Source of the DNA: JANQEU01 sp965228045
Lineage (GTDB): Bacteria > Bacteroidota > Bacteroidia > Cytophagales > Cyclobacteriaceae
Assembly (NCBI GenBank): GCA_965228045.1
Contig: OZ245789.1
Span: forward strand, 992,001 to 1,056,000
Direction: 5' to 3'
DNA length: 64,000 nucleotides
Every line of letters starts with the position of its first letter. Position 1 is the stretch's first letter. Below the pieces are notes generated by a model, which did not search any database, was not told the origin of the DNA, and saw only the letters and a list, made by a program, of their open reading frames with translations. Position numbers and translations under genes: made by a program. This document shows, piece after piece, positions 24,131-33,022 of the stretch.

Positions 24131-25786
24131 ATGTATACTTTAGATGACCTAAGTGTTAGGTTATTATCTGAACTCAGAGAAATTGCCGATGAGATCGGTG
24201 TAAAAAACTCCAAAAAGGCACCAAAAAAAGATCTTATTTACATGATCCTCGACCAGCAAGCAACCTTGCCGGACAGCGAAATCCAGAAAATTAAGTCTGG
24301 AGAGAAAGCTGGGGAACAAGAGAAAAAACCAAACCCTAAAAATGAATCAGGAAGCAAGCCTCAACCGAAAGGAGGCAAAAAGCCTGAAAAGGACGCTGGA
24401 GAACTCCTGGAATCATTAGACCTGGAGTTGGAATCCGGTGGGAAACCAAAGAAAAGTGGTAACCCAAAAGGAGGGCAGCCCAATAAATCGTCTAATTCTG
24501 ACAAACCTTCAAATTCCAATGAGGGTCGGGACAAGAACGAAGGTCGGGACAAAAAAGATAATCGAGGTCCCAGGAATGATCAAAATAGTAATCAGGAAAA
24601 ATCCGAGAGAAACAGGGAAAGAGACGAAGCAAAAGCGAAAAAGGCCGAATACCTGCAAAATTTAAAGGATTTTGAAGGTGTAATCGAAAACGAAGGCGTG
24701 CTGGAAATTATGCAGGACGGCTATGGCTTTTTGAGATCAAGTGATTATCACTACCTCGCATCTCCGGATGACATTTATGTGTCTCCATCGCAGATCAAAC
24801 TATTTGGTCTGAAGACAGGTGATACTGTAGTCGGGCAGATCAGACCACCAAAAGATGGTGAGAAGTATTTTGCTCTCCTTAAAGTAGAATCCGTAAACGG
24901 AAAGACAACGGAAGAGATCAGGGATAGAGTGGCTTTTGAATATCTGACACCTTTATTTCCGAATGAAAGGATTTCATTGTCGACAAAACCAGATAATTAC
25001 TCAACCAGGATTTTGGACATGTTTGCTCCAATAGGTAAGGGACAGCGAGGTATGATCGTAGCCCAACCTAAAACGGGTAAAACTGTTCTGCTCAAGAACA
25101 TAGCAAATGCCATTGCAGAGAATCACCCTGAGTGTTATCTGATAATCCTTCTCATAGATGAAAGACCTGAGGAAGTGACCGATATGGCCAGATCTGTTCG
25201 CGCAGAAGTGGTGGCCTCGACTTTCGATGAGCAGGCTGAGAAGCATGTGAAAGTTGCGAATATTGTTCTGGAAAAGGCAAAGCGAATGGTAGAATGTGGA
25301 CATGATGTCGTCATTCTGCTGGATTCCATCACCAGGCTGGCGAGAGCTCACAATACGGTTGTTCCTTCTTCCGGTAAAATTCTTTCGGGAGGTGTGGATG
25401 CTAATGCATTGCACAAGCCAAAAAGATTCTTCGGAGCGGCTAGAAATGTAGAAAATGGAGGTTCATTGACCATCATTGCTACAGCTTTGATCGAGACTGG
25501 TTCGAAAATGGATGAGGTGATCTTTGAGGAGTTCAAAGGAACGGGCAACATGGAGCTTCAGCTTGACAGGAAACTATCCAATAAGCGTGTTTATCCTGCT
25601 ATTGATGTTCCGGCTTCCGGTACCAGAAGGGAAGATTTACTGATGGACAAAGAAGAACTCCAGAGGGTATGGATTCTTAGAAAGTTCATGGCCGATATGA
25701 ACAGTTCAGAAGCGATGGATCTTTTACTTAGCAAAATGAAAGGAACCAGGAATAATGATGAATTTCTGGTATCCATGAATGGATAG
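24131..25786 (+). CDS. rho: Transcription termination factor Rho, with long charged insert
   Basis: The hexameric RNA helicase (551 residues) releases RNA polymerase. The Rho N-domain is at 1-45, and the cold-shock-like RNA site at about 190-260 (MQDGYGFLRSSDYHYLASPDDIYVSPSQI). The ATPase has Walker A AQPKTGKT at 311-318, and ILLIDERPEEVTDM and ILLDSITRLARAHN follow. Between the N-domain and RNA site lies a stretch of about 125 low-complexity residues rich in Lys, Asn, Gly, Glu and Pro. Such inserts occur in Rho of Bacteroidota and may drive RNA binding or phase separation. A terminator right after the gene overlaps the next gene's start. Confidence 0.97.
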   Translation: MYTLDDLSVRLLSELREIADEIGVKNSKKAPKKDLIYMILDQQATLPDSEIQKIKSGEKAGEQEKKPNPKNESGSKPQPKGGKKPEKDAGELLESLDLELESGGKPKKSGNPKGGQPNKSSNSDKPSNSNEGRDKNEGRDKKDNRGPRNDQNSNQEKSERNRERDEAKAKKAEYLQNLKDFEGVIENEGVLEIMQDGYGFLRSSDYHYLASPDDIYVSPSQIKLFGLKTGDTVVGQIRPPKDGEKYFALLKVESVNGKTTEEIRDRVAFEYLTPLFPNERISLSTKPDNYSTRILDMFAPIGKGQRGMIVAQPKTGKTVLLKNIANAIAENHPECYLIILLIDERPEEVTDMARSVRAEVVASTFDEQAEKHVKVANIVLEKAKRMVECGHDVVILLDSITRLARAHNTVVPSSGKILSGGVDANALHKPKRFFGAARNVENGGSLTIIATALIETGSKMDEVIFEEFKGTGNMELQLDRKLSNKRVYPAIDVPASGTRREDLLMDKEELQRVWILRKFMADMNSSEAMDLLLSKMKGTRNNDEFLVSMNG

Positions 25787-25806
25787 CATAAAACATAACT
25801 TAAATA

Positions 25807-25846
25807 GAAAGCTTTCGTATCCTTTTGGTATGAAAGCTTTTTTTAT
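25807..25846 (+). terminator. Intrinsic terminator of rho, overlapping the next start codon
   Basis: GAAAGCTTTC (25807-25816) pairs with GAAAGCTTT (25832-25840) and is followed by T. The G of the ATG at 25830-25832 is the first base of the 3' arm, and the T-run encodes Phe-Phe of the downstream signal peptide. The terminator is therefore inside the next reading frame. Confidence 0.75.
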
Positions 25847-26516
25847 GTCCTTGATGCTGGTGGCCACAGTCACTTGCTTTGCCCAGATAGACAGGGCATT
25901 TGACCTCGAAAATTTTGACGGTCTGGATGTTAGTGGTCCATATAGTGTAACTCTCGAGAAGGGTACGCCAAGGGTAGAATTGTCAGGAGACGAAGATGTC
26001 ATAGACAATACAACTGTTCGGATCGAAGGAGGTACTCTCGTTATTAAGTTTGAGAACAATTCCTGGCGTTGGGGAAATTCGGACAGAGTAGATGTGATGA
26101 TTTACTTCGATAGACTTAAGGACATGGAGATCAGTGGTGCATGTGAGCTATTTGCCAGATCCATTATTACCTCATCTGATTTTGATCTTGATGTATCAGG
26201 AGCATCGAGAGTGGAATTTGAGATTGAAACTGGTCGGATGGATATGGAGATTTCCGGTGCAAGTACCGTTGAGTTGTTTGGGTCGGCTACTGACATGAGT
26301 ATTGAGCTTTCAGGAGCGTCCACTTTAAGGGCTGAGGATCTCAAGGCAGAATCTTGCGACATTGATGGTTCTGGAGCATCCAATGCCAATATTCACGTCA
26401 CTGATAGACTAAGAGCTGACGCGAGCGGGGCTACGTCTATTCGCTATTATGGTAATCCCAAATATGTAAACGCTGATTCTTCCGGAGCAGGGTCTGTAAG
26501 ATCACGTGGTCGGTAA
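25830..26516 (+). CDS. GIN-domain (DUF2807) exported protein
   Basis: The secreted protein has 228 residues from the ATG at 25830 (signal MKAFFMSLMLVATVTCFAQ). The frame is open from 25779 inside the end of rho, and a third option is the ATG at 25845. The mature part is a right-handed beta-helix-like repeat of the GIN domain: recurring SGA motifs such as VSGPYSV, LDVSGASRV, MEISGASTV, IELSGASTL, SGASNAN, ASGATSI and SSGAGSV, spaced by roughly 19-22 residues. In Bacteroidota such proteins are putative surface adhesin heads; the function is not established. A rho terminator overlaps the start, so expression may depend on read-through. Confidence 0.82.
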   Translation: MKAFFMSLMLVATVTCFAQIDRAFDLENFDGLDVSGPYSVTLEKGTPRVELSGDEDVIDNTTVRIEGGTLVIKFENNSWRWGNSDRVDVMIYFDRLKDMEISGACELFARSIITSSDFDLDVSGASRVEFEIETGRMDMEISGASTVELFGSATDMSIELSGASTLRAEDLKAESCDIDGSGASNANIHVTDRLRADASGATSIRYYGNPKYVNADSSGAGSVRSRGR

Positions 26517-27731
26517 TTACTCTTTTCCTTCTATGTAATCCTGAAGGTATTCGTACCCCTCATTTAGTTTGCCTGACGAAGTAGTAATGGAGGCTCTGTG
26601 GATGATGCCTGAGGTATCTTTATCCAATATAGATGGAAGTACATTTTCAATAAATTGATTCCCAAAACTCTCAGAAGCATCCCTGGGTAATTCACATGGA
26701 AGATTGTCAACGGCCATCATGGTAATATTAGCTTCATCCGATAGTGCTGCTTCCACCTGATCTTCACTTGGGTTGTAGTCGTAAATGGGATCTTCTATTG
26801 TGCTTGGTCGTTTGGTTGCGGGGATGGAACCATCAATGTCGCAAGTAATGTCAGCAATCACATTTGTCATAAAATCGCCATGTGTCACATCCTCAGAGGT
26901 AAATAATTTTGGTGCTGCCGGATCCCAAAAGGCAGAGGCAATTAGAATGTCCGCCACATGCGTGTATTTCACAAAATCCCCCTCATAATTTTCAGGATGT
27001 TTGTAAAAATCGTTTCTGCTGAATTCACCACCATCTTTTCGCTTATTATAATCCCTGGAATTAAGCTGGGTGAAGACGGGCTCATTGTAATTCTGACTCA
27101 GAAATGCGGAAGGAGTTACCTTTTTAATCCCTACTCCATGCATCACCTCCATAGCGCCTTTGGCCACTCTTCCTCCTCCGGTTATTACAATCTTGATTTT
27201 GGGCAATTTTATTTTAGAAAACTCTGATTTTAGATCGGCATAGTCAAAGCATTCAAAGGCCCTCCTTGTTTCAAATAGATTATAACGTCTGCCAAATGTC
27301 CAAAGGGCATTGTAGGCCCCAACGATCCCTGCCCATCTCCCGAATGCTATAATCCGAAGATTGTCTGAATTTCTTAGAGTTTCCCAATCTGTCAGTTGGA
27401 TTTTCTGATCCAAAATGGACTTCAGGAGCTCGCGGTTATAATCCTGTTTTTTGATAGTGTGGGAAAAGAAGAAATACTGCTTTTCAGGGATCAGATCATT
27501 TATCTGAACCTCTTTTACACCTAAAAGGATGTCACAGTCCTGAACTGAATCCACTACCTCTATTCCAAGCGATCGGTAGGAATCATCTTCATAACAACGT
27601 ATGTCACTCGATTGTACTACAAGATTTAACTCGGAAAAATGATCGGTGATGTACTTAGCCTGGGAGGGAATTAAAGGAACCCTTTTATCTATGGGTACTT
27701 TACCCTCTTTTATAACTCCGATTTTTGTCAT
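26517..27731 (-). CDS. AlaDH/PNT-type, saccharopine-dehydrogenase-like oxidoreductase
   Basis: The NAD(P)-dependent dehydrogenase has 404 residues. The N-terminal domain begins IGVIKEGKVPIDKRVPLIPSQ, the pattern of alanine dehydrogenase, PNT alpha and lysine-forming saccharopine dehydrogenase (KEGKxxExRVPLxP). The Rossmann domain has VITGGGRVAKGAMEVMHGVG near residue 185. VIADITCDIDGSIPAT in the C-terminal half resembles the saccharopine dehydrogenase relatives of fungi. The substrate is unproven; annotation as alanine dehydrogenase would be too specific. Its stop abuts that of the GIN gene, and it lies 44 bases downstream of the gltX-linked small gene. Confidence 0.75.
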   Translation of the reverse strand: MTKIGVIKEGKVPIDKRVPLIPSQAKYITDHFSELNLVVQSSDIRCYEDDSYRSLGIEVVDSVQDCDILLGVKEVQINDLIPEKQYFFFSHTIKKQDYNRELLKSILDQKIQLTDWETLRNSDNLRIIAFGRWAGIVGAYNALWTFGRRYNLFETRRAFECFDYADLKSEFSKIKLPKIKIVITGGGRVAKGAMEVMHGVGIKKVTPSAFLSQNYNEPVFTQLNSRDYNKRKDGGEFSRNDFYKHPENYEGDFVKYTHVADILIASAFWDPAAPKLFTSEDVTHGDFMTNVIADITCDIDGSIPATKRPSTIEDPIYDYNPSEDQVEAALSDEANITMMAVDNLPCELPRDASESFGNQFIENVLPSILDKDTSGIIHRASITTSSGKLNEGYEYLQDYIEGKE

Positions 27732-27775
27732 TTGCCTGTCAATTCAGAGATCACGAATTTAGGCAAAAGGTGACG

Positions 27776-27979
27776 TTATTTCGATTTTTTGCCTTTTTTC
27801 AGCTCATCAAGATCTTCTCTGTCCTTGAGTTTTTTGTCCTCAACATTTTTATTCAGGAACAAGTTGAGCTCGTCGATCTTTTTATTTGATTTAATCTCCC
27901 CAAAGGCATCTACTCTTAATTCAAAACCATCCAGGTCCTTATGCACTTTTGGTTTTTTATCGTTTTGCTTCTCAGACAT
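27776..27979 (-). CDS. Small basic/acidic protein, unknown
   Basis: This is a 67-residue highly charged protein from the ATG at 27979, two bases after the gltX stop (TGATTATG); a TTG at 27985 is less likely. It reads SEKQNDKKPKVHKDLDGFEL then RVDAFGEIKSNKKIDELNLF and ends in KKGKKSK. There is no signal peptide, membrane segment or known domain. The central DGFELRVDAFGEIKSN has a beta-like pattern, and the spacing to gltX plus composition support translation. It may be conserved in relatives next to gltX; I cannot confirm that here. Confidence 0.65.
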   Translation of the reverse strand: MSEKQNDKKPKVHKDLDGFELRVDAFGEIKSNKKIDELNLFLNKNVEDKKLKDREDLDELKKGKKSK

Positions 27980-27981
27980 AA

Positions 27982-29517
27982 TCAATTGGTTTTCATACTC
28001 TCTAACGTGGAGATGCTGTAATTGATTCGTTCAGAAGCAGCTTTGGGTCCCATGATCTCTATAATTTTCATCAAATCTGCGCCTGAACCTTTTCCTGTAA
28101 GAGACAATCTCAAAGATTGCATGATCTTACCAGGATTGATTCCCGCGGAGCTCAAAGTATCCCTGAATAATTCCTGTGCTTCCTCCGAATCAATTTCCGA
28201 TTTATCAATGAGCGCTTCCGAATAAAGACTTAATGCTCTCTCGGTTTCGTCATTCCATTTTTTACTGACGACTTTCTCATCGTACTCTTCAGGGACATTA
28301 AAGAAAATCAGACTTTCATCAATCAGTTCTGCAAGGAATGAGATCCGGGTCTTCAAAAGGTCGGATATTTTGATCGCCAGATTCCTCTCGGCTTTAATAC
28401 CATGAGCTTTGTCAAGCTGTGACATCAGAACATCCGCAAGAATCTCATTGGATGTTTGGTTAATGTACTGTTGATTGAACCACTTGGCTTTTTCTATATC
28501 GAACTTAGTTCCGGCTTTCCCAACTCTCTCGAGTGAAAACTCCTTAACTAACTCCTGAATTGTAAATATTTCTTTATCCGAACCTGGATTCCATCCCAAC
28601 AATGCCAGGAAATTAATAAGTGCCTCCGGAAGATATCCGGCTTCTCTGAAACCCACGCTAGTATTGTTCTCCTCCTTCCAGGTCAATGGAAAGATCGGGA
28701 ATCCTGCTTTTTCGGCAGCTCTCTTACTCAATTTTCCGTTTCCGTCCGGTTTTAGAATAAGCGGTAGGTGTGCAAATTGAGGCATTGATTCTTCCCAACC
28801 CAAAAACCTGTATAGTAATACATGCAAAGGCGCAGACGGAAGCCATTCCTCACCCCGAATTACATGGGTAATTCCCATAAGGTGATCGTCCACAATATTG
28901 GCAAGATGATAGGTTGGTAATCCATCAGATTTTAGAATTACCTTGTCATCAAGACCGCTTGAATGAACTTTTACCCATCCTCTGATAAGATCATTGACCC
29001 TGATTTCTTCCTTGGTCGGAACTTTCACACGGACTACATAAGGTTCACCGGATTCCATTCTACTTTTTACTTCCTCCCCGGATAAAGTCAGCGAATTTTT
29101 CATGGTCATCCGCGAGGCGGAATTGTAATGCAGGTTTACGACACCTCGCTCTTTGAGTCGTTCGCGCATTTCCTCCAATTCTTCCGGGGTATCAAATGCA
29201 TAATAGGCCAGGTCTTTATCCAATAATTCCTGAGCATACTTTTGGTAAATCTCCTTTCGCTCGGATTGTCTGTAAGGGGCGTGGGGACCTCCAGTTTCAG
29301 GACTTTCATCAGGCTGTAAACCACACCATTTCAGAGTATCCATGATGTAGGCTTCCGCATCTTTAACGTATCTGGATTGATCAGTGTCCTCAATTCTGAG
29401 GATAAAATCACCATTATTCTTCTTAGCAAACAGATAATTGAAAAGAGCGGTACGAACTCCGCCGATGTGAAGACCGCCTGTGGGGCTCGGTGCGAATCTT
29501 ACTCTTACTTTCGACAT
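27982..29517 (-). CDS. gltX: Glutamyl-tRNA synthetase
   Basis: This class I synthetase has 511 residues. The HIGH signature appears as PSPTGGLHIGG at 9-19, and the KMSKS signature as KLSKR near residue 262 within GNGKLSKRAAEKAG. RIEDTDQSRYVKDAEAYI follows the first motif as in the discriminating or non-discriminating GluRS family. Whether it also charges tRNA-Gln is undecided; many Bacteroidota have GlnRS. It sits in the glgA-like/DUF4270/glmS/ridA operon, 9 bases after ridA. Confidence 0.97.
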   Translation of the reverse strand: MSKVRVRFAPSPTGGLHIGGVRTALFNYLFAKKNNGDFILRIEDTDQSRYVKDAEAYIMDTLKWCGLQPDESPETGGPHAPYRQSERKEIYQKYAQELLDKDLAYYAFDTPEELEEMRERLKERGVVNLHYNSASRMTMKNSLTLSGEEVKSRMESGEPYVVRVKVPTKEEIRVNDLIRGWVKVHSSGLDDKVILKSDGLPTYHLANIVDDHLMGITHVIRGEEWLPSAPLHVLLYRFLGWEESMPQFAHLPLILKPDGNGKLSKRAAEKAGFPIFPLTWKEENNTSVGFREAGYLPEALINFLALLGWNPGSDKEIFTIQELVKEFSLERVGKAGTKFDIEKAKWFNQQYINQTSNEILADVLMSQLDKAHGIKAERNLAIKISDLLKTRISFLAELIDESLIFFNVPEEYDEKVVSKKWNDETERALSLYSEALIDKSEIDSEEAQELFRDTLSSAGINPGKIMQSLRLSLTGKGSGADLMKIIEIMGPKAASERINYSISTLESMKTN

Positions 29518-29526
29518 AAATTCAAA

Positions 29527-29907
29527 CTATTTCGCAATGGCAATGCAGGAAATCTCTATGTTGACATTCTTAGGTAAACCAGCAACGGCAACGGTTTCCC
29601 TTGCGGGGGCATTTGTATCGAAATATTTACCATAGACTTCGTTGACTTTAGCGAAGTCTTCCATGTCCCTGACGAAGATGCTGCATTTCACAACATTGTT
29701 AAATGATAATCCAGCTTCATCCAATATAGCATGGAGGTTTTTCATTACTTGTTCTGTTTCCGCTTCGATAGAACCAGTGACAAGTGTATCATTTGAACGG
29801 TCAATCGGGATTTGTCCGGATACAAATAGAAATCCATTTGCCTGTATAGCCTGACTGTACGGACCGATCGGTGCCGGAGCTTTGTCGGAATTGATTACTT
29901 TTTTCAT
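29527..29907 (-). CDS. ridA: RidA family reactive intermediate deaminase
   Basis: The protein is 126 residues, the usual length. RidA trimers hydrolyse enamine/imine intermediates released by PLP enzymes to stable ketoacids. Signatures visible are APAPIGPYSQAIQANGFLFVSGQIPID at the N-terminus and KCSIFVRDMEDFAKVNEVY with the carboxylate-binding Arg. ARETVAVAGLPKNVNIEISCIA is at the C-terminus, with the conserved Arg and Glu. It lies 3 bases after glmS and 9 before gltX, so it belongs to the same transcript. Confidence 0.95.
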   Translation of the reverse strand: MKKVINSDKAPAPIGPYSQAIQANGFLFVSGQIPIDRSNDTLVTGSIEAETEQVMKNLHAILDEAGLSFNNVVKCSIFVRDMEDFAKVNEVYGKYFDTNAPARETVAVAGLPKNVNIEISCIAIAK

Positions 29908-29910
29908 GGA

Positions 29911-31749
29911 TTATTCAACGGTTACGGATTTTGCCAGATTTCGAGGTTGGTCTACGTTACATCCTCTCATCACGGCAATGTGATAAGAAAGCAGTTGTAG
30001 CGGGATTACCGAAACAAGTGGCATCAATGCCTCATGGGTCCCGGGAACTTCAATAGTAAAATCGGCAAGTTTGGCGATCTGTTGGTCCCCTTCGGTAACA
30101 ATGGCGATTACCACTCCCTTTCGCGCCTTTACTTCCTGAATGTTGGAAATGATTTTTTCATAGGAGCTGTCTCGGGTGGCAATAAACACCGCTGGCATAT
30201 TTTCATCTATTAGGGCGATGGGGCCATGTTTCATTTCTGCCGCAGGGTATCCTTCGGCATGTATGTAGGATATTTCTTTGAGTTTCAGTGCCCCCTCAAG
30301 CGCAACTGGAAAGTTATATCCTCTTCCGAGGTATAGGAAATTTGCCGCATCCTTAAATCGCTCTGAAATCTCTTTGATGGTGTCATTGGATTTGAGCGCC
30401 TTTTCGATCTTATCGGGAATATTTTCCAATTCTACCAATAGTCCCTGGTACTGGCCCTCAGAGATGGTTCCCTTTCTATGGGCTATTCGAAGTGCCATCA
30501 TGATGAGCACTGTAAGCTGTCCCGTGAAAGCTTTGGTGGATGCAACTCCGATTTCAGGACCAGCATGGAGGTATGCTCCTTCATGTGTAATACGACTAAT
30601 GGAGCTACCTACGACATTGACCACACCAAAAATGAATGCACCTTTAGATTTAGCAAGCTCTAATGCCGCCAAAGTATCAGCAGTTTCTCCGGACTGGGAT
30701 ATAGCGATCACGATGTCGTTCTCTTTTATAACCGGATTTCTATATCTGAATTCTGAGGCGTACTCTACTTCAACAGGTATTCTGCAGAATTCTTCTATAA
30801 AATATTCGGCTACCAGGCCCGCATGCCAGGAAGTGCCACAGCCTATTATTATGATTTTTTCCGCGTTCACCAACCTGTTGGCATAGTTGCGGATTCCCCC
30901 AAGGACAAGTCTGCCTTCCCGTGCATTGAGTCGGCCTCTCATACAATTTGCAATAGAGATCGGTTGTTCAAAGATCTCCTTTAACATAAAATGTGGATAA
31001 CCACCTTTTTCAAGAGCATCTAACTCGAGGTCTAAAGTCTGGATAGATGGAGACTGCGGAATGTCTTCAATGTTTTTTACGGAGTAACCAGTGGGTTCGA
31101 TGACTGCAATTTCTTCATCGTTGAGATAGATCACCTCATTTGTATACTCTACTATTGGTGTAGCATCGGAAGCTAAGAAGTACTCTCCTTTTCCAAGACC
31201 AATTACTAAAGGACTACCTTTTCTTGCCGCAACAAGTTTATTGGGCTCAGCCTCCGACAGTACGACTATTGCGTAGGCACCAATTACCCTTGACAATGCA
31301 ATACGGACAGCCTGTTCCAGGGAAGCTTTTTCTGTATCCTGGATATATTCAATGAAATTTACCAGAACCTCTGTGTCTGTATCGCTTTTGAATGTATAAC
31401 CGTGCTTTTCTAAATCTTGCTTAAGAGTATCATAATTCTCTATTATACCATTATGTATAATTGCGATTTTCTCGCTGGTGGAATAATGAGGATGAGCATT
31501 TTTATCGGAAGGTTCACCATGAGTGGCCCATCTTGTATGCCCAATTCCGACATTGCCTTGGAATTGTAGTAGTTTTGATACATCCTCAAGATTGCTTACT
31601 TTACCCATTTTCTTTGAAACAACAAGCTCGTTGTTCTCAATAATTGCCACTCCGGCACTGTCATAACCACGGTACTCAAGTCTTCTGAGTCCGTTGATCA
31701 AAATGGGATATGCTTCTCTTTGACCAAGATAAGCTACAATTCCACACAT
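29911..31749 (-). CDS. glmS: Glucosamine-6-phosphate synthase, isomerizing
   Basis: This enzyme of 612 residues makes glucosamine-6-phosphate from fructose-6-phosphate and glutamine, feeding peptidoglycan and LPS. Cys2 in MCGIVAYLG is the glutaminase nucleophile; GIGHTRWATHGEP and the NGIIENY region complete the N-terminal domain. Two SIS domains (about 285-425 and 455-600) follow, with GCGTSWHAG and SQSGETADT, and LGRGYNFPVALEGALKLKE. The C-terminus LAKSVTVE is canonical. No glmS ribozyme would be expected in this phylum, and only 13 bases separate it from the upstream gene. Confidence 0.97.
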   Translation of the reverse strand: MCGIVAYLGQREAYPILINGLRRLEYRGYDSAGVAIIENNELVVSKKMGKVSNLEDVSKLLQFQGNVGIGHTRWATHGEPSDKNAHPHYSTSEKIAIIHNGIIENYDTLKQDLEKHGYTFKSDTDTEVLVNFIEYIQDTEKASLEQAVRIALSRVIGAYAIVVLSEAEPNKLVAARKGSPLVIGLGKGEYFLASDATPIVEYTNEVIYLNDEEIAVIEPTGYSVKNIEDIPQSPSIQTLDLELDALEKGGYPHFMLKEIFEQPISIANCMRGRLNAREGRLVLGGIRNYANRLVNAEKIIIIGCGTSWHAGLVAEYFIEEFCRIPVEVEYASEFRYRNPVIKENDIVIAISQSGETADTLAALELAKSKGAFIFGVVNVVGSSISRITHEGAYLHAGPEIGVASTKAFTGQLTVLIMMALRIAHRKGTISEGQYQGLLVELENIPDKIEKALKSNDTIKEISERFKDAANFLYLGRGYNFPVALEGALKLKEISYIHAEGYPAAEMKHGPIALIDENMPAVFIATRDSSYEKIISNIQEVKARKGVVIAIVTEGDQQIAKLADFTIEVPGTHEALMPLVSVIPLQLLSYHIAVMRGCNVDQPRNLAKSVTVE

Positions 31750-31762
31750 ATTTTATCTGATT

Positions 31763-33022
31763 TTAATTTGCAGTAGTATAATACACTCTTAGCTTCACGC
31801 TATTAACTGGAATAATACTTTCCTCCAAAGTAACGGCGACATTACCTGTTAGCACTAATTTTTCTGCCAGAAATTCACTTTGGGTCGCGAATTGCCTGTT
31901 AAAAACCTCCGTGAACATGGTTATATCGCTTTGGTAAGTTCCCGAAGATGCCTGTGGTGAAGCCAATAATTCATATGAGCCTGTCAAATAGCTGTTATTG
32001 GTAAGAACCAAAGTATTGAAAGGATCTATGTATCGTCCTTCTCCTGAAATCCCAAAGTTTTCTTTGAAGAAGTAGTACCTGATAGCCTTATGTGAAAGAT
32101 CAGGATCTGACTCGTAATCAGTGATAATCTCTGCCTTATTCACAAGGATGTTTGGGTTTGATGAGGCGAATTCCTTCAATGGTGCCAAATCTGCCAGCGT
32201 ATTGACCCCGAATAAGGGATTAATTATCGAATGATCTCCGAGTGAAAACTCTTCAAGGTTTGAAATTGGATTTCCATCATTTTGGCGATCCCTGGTTACA
32301 CCTGAATAATAATTAACAAACTGGAATCTTGTTTCATAAGATTCTGTGGTGTCCTGAGACCCTGTGGTCCAGATGGATATATACGTGCTGTCTTCGCGAG
32401 CCGCTATTCCAAGCAATGCTCCTAGTTCACCTTTTGGGGTCAGGGATATTTGCCCCAGGTAATCCTCTGTCAACGAGTCCTCCGAAATCAATTCCTCAAA
32501 TAGGTACCTTCCAAAGGTATTTGCCCTATCAAAGTCCACATCATCGTCTCCAAAAATGCTAAACTCTACCTCATCGATTGGCTCCGGATTTTTCTCCGCA
32601 TAGAAATCCGACAAATAGACTACCTGACTGTACAACGGTCGATTCAACAGGTGAATGTCAAAACCATAAGTATTTCCGGAGGTATTCTTTAGAATCTGAT
32701 TAACCTCAACCGAGAATTCCAGATAATCAAATATCAAGGTATCACTAAGTATGGTCCCGGAATCATACTGAAACTGCAAATAGCTCTCAGCGGTAACGGT
32801 TCCAAGCTCTTCGTGGATGTAATCGCCAGTTAAAACTAAATTTGAAAAATCAGTACGAAAACTGTCAATCGCGATATTTGAGGTTTCCAGCGTAAACTCT
32901 ACAAATTCTAGTTGAGAATCTTCGTCAATATTAAATGCCAACCCGTCATCATCCTCGCAACCGAATAAAAACAGGCCGGCCAATAAAAGCAGGCCCGTTT
33001 TAATTCTATCCAATAAGTTCAT
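31763..33022 (-). CDS. DUF4270 family lipoprotein
   Basis: This exported lipoprotein of 419 residues has the signal LLLLAGLFLFGCEDDDG with acylated Cys22 and the acidic stretch after it. The rest is rich in beta strands and aromatic residues, and I recognise the DUF4270 pattern (SFRTDFSNLVLTGDYIHEELGTVTAESYLQF). The function is unknown; in Bacteroidota these genes recur between a glycogen synthase-like gene and glmS, as here, which suggests an envelope role tied to sugar metabolism. That role is inference. Its start overlaps the preceding gene by 17 bases, so translation is coupled. Confidence 0.8.
   Translation of the reverse strand: MNLLDRIKTGLLLLAGLFLFGCEDDDGLAFNIDEDSQLEFVEFTLETSNIAIDSFRTDFSNLVLTGDYIHEELGTVTAESYLQFQYDSGTILSDTLIFDYLEFSVEVNQILKNTSGNTYGFDIHLLNRPLYSQVVYLSDFYAEKNPEPIDEVEFSIFGDDDVDFDRANTFGRYLFEELISEDSLTEDYLGQISLTPKGELGALLGIAAREDSTYISIWTTGSQDTTESYETRFQFVNYYSGVTRDRQNDGNPISNLEEFSLGDHSIINPLFGVNTLADLAPLKEFASSNPNILVNKAEIITDYESDPDLSHKAIRYYFFKENFGISGEGRYIDPFNTLVLTNNSYLTGSYELLASPQASSGTYQSDITMFTEVFNRQFATQSEFLAEKLVLTGNVAVTLEESIIPVNSVKLRVYYTTAN

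Noticed and set aside
30278..30886. 202-codon plus-strand frame inside glmS
   Set aside because: Antisense shadow of a clear, full-length glmS; no start context or domain.
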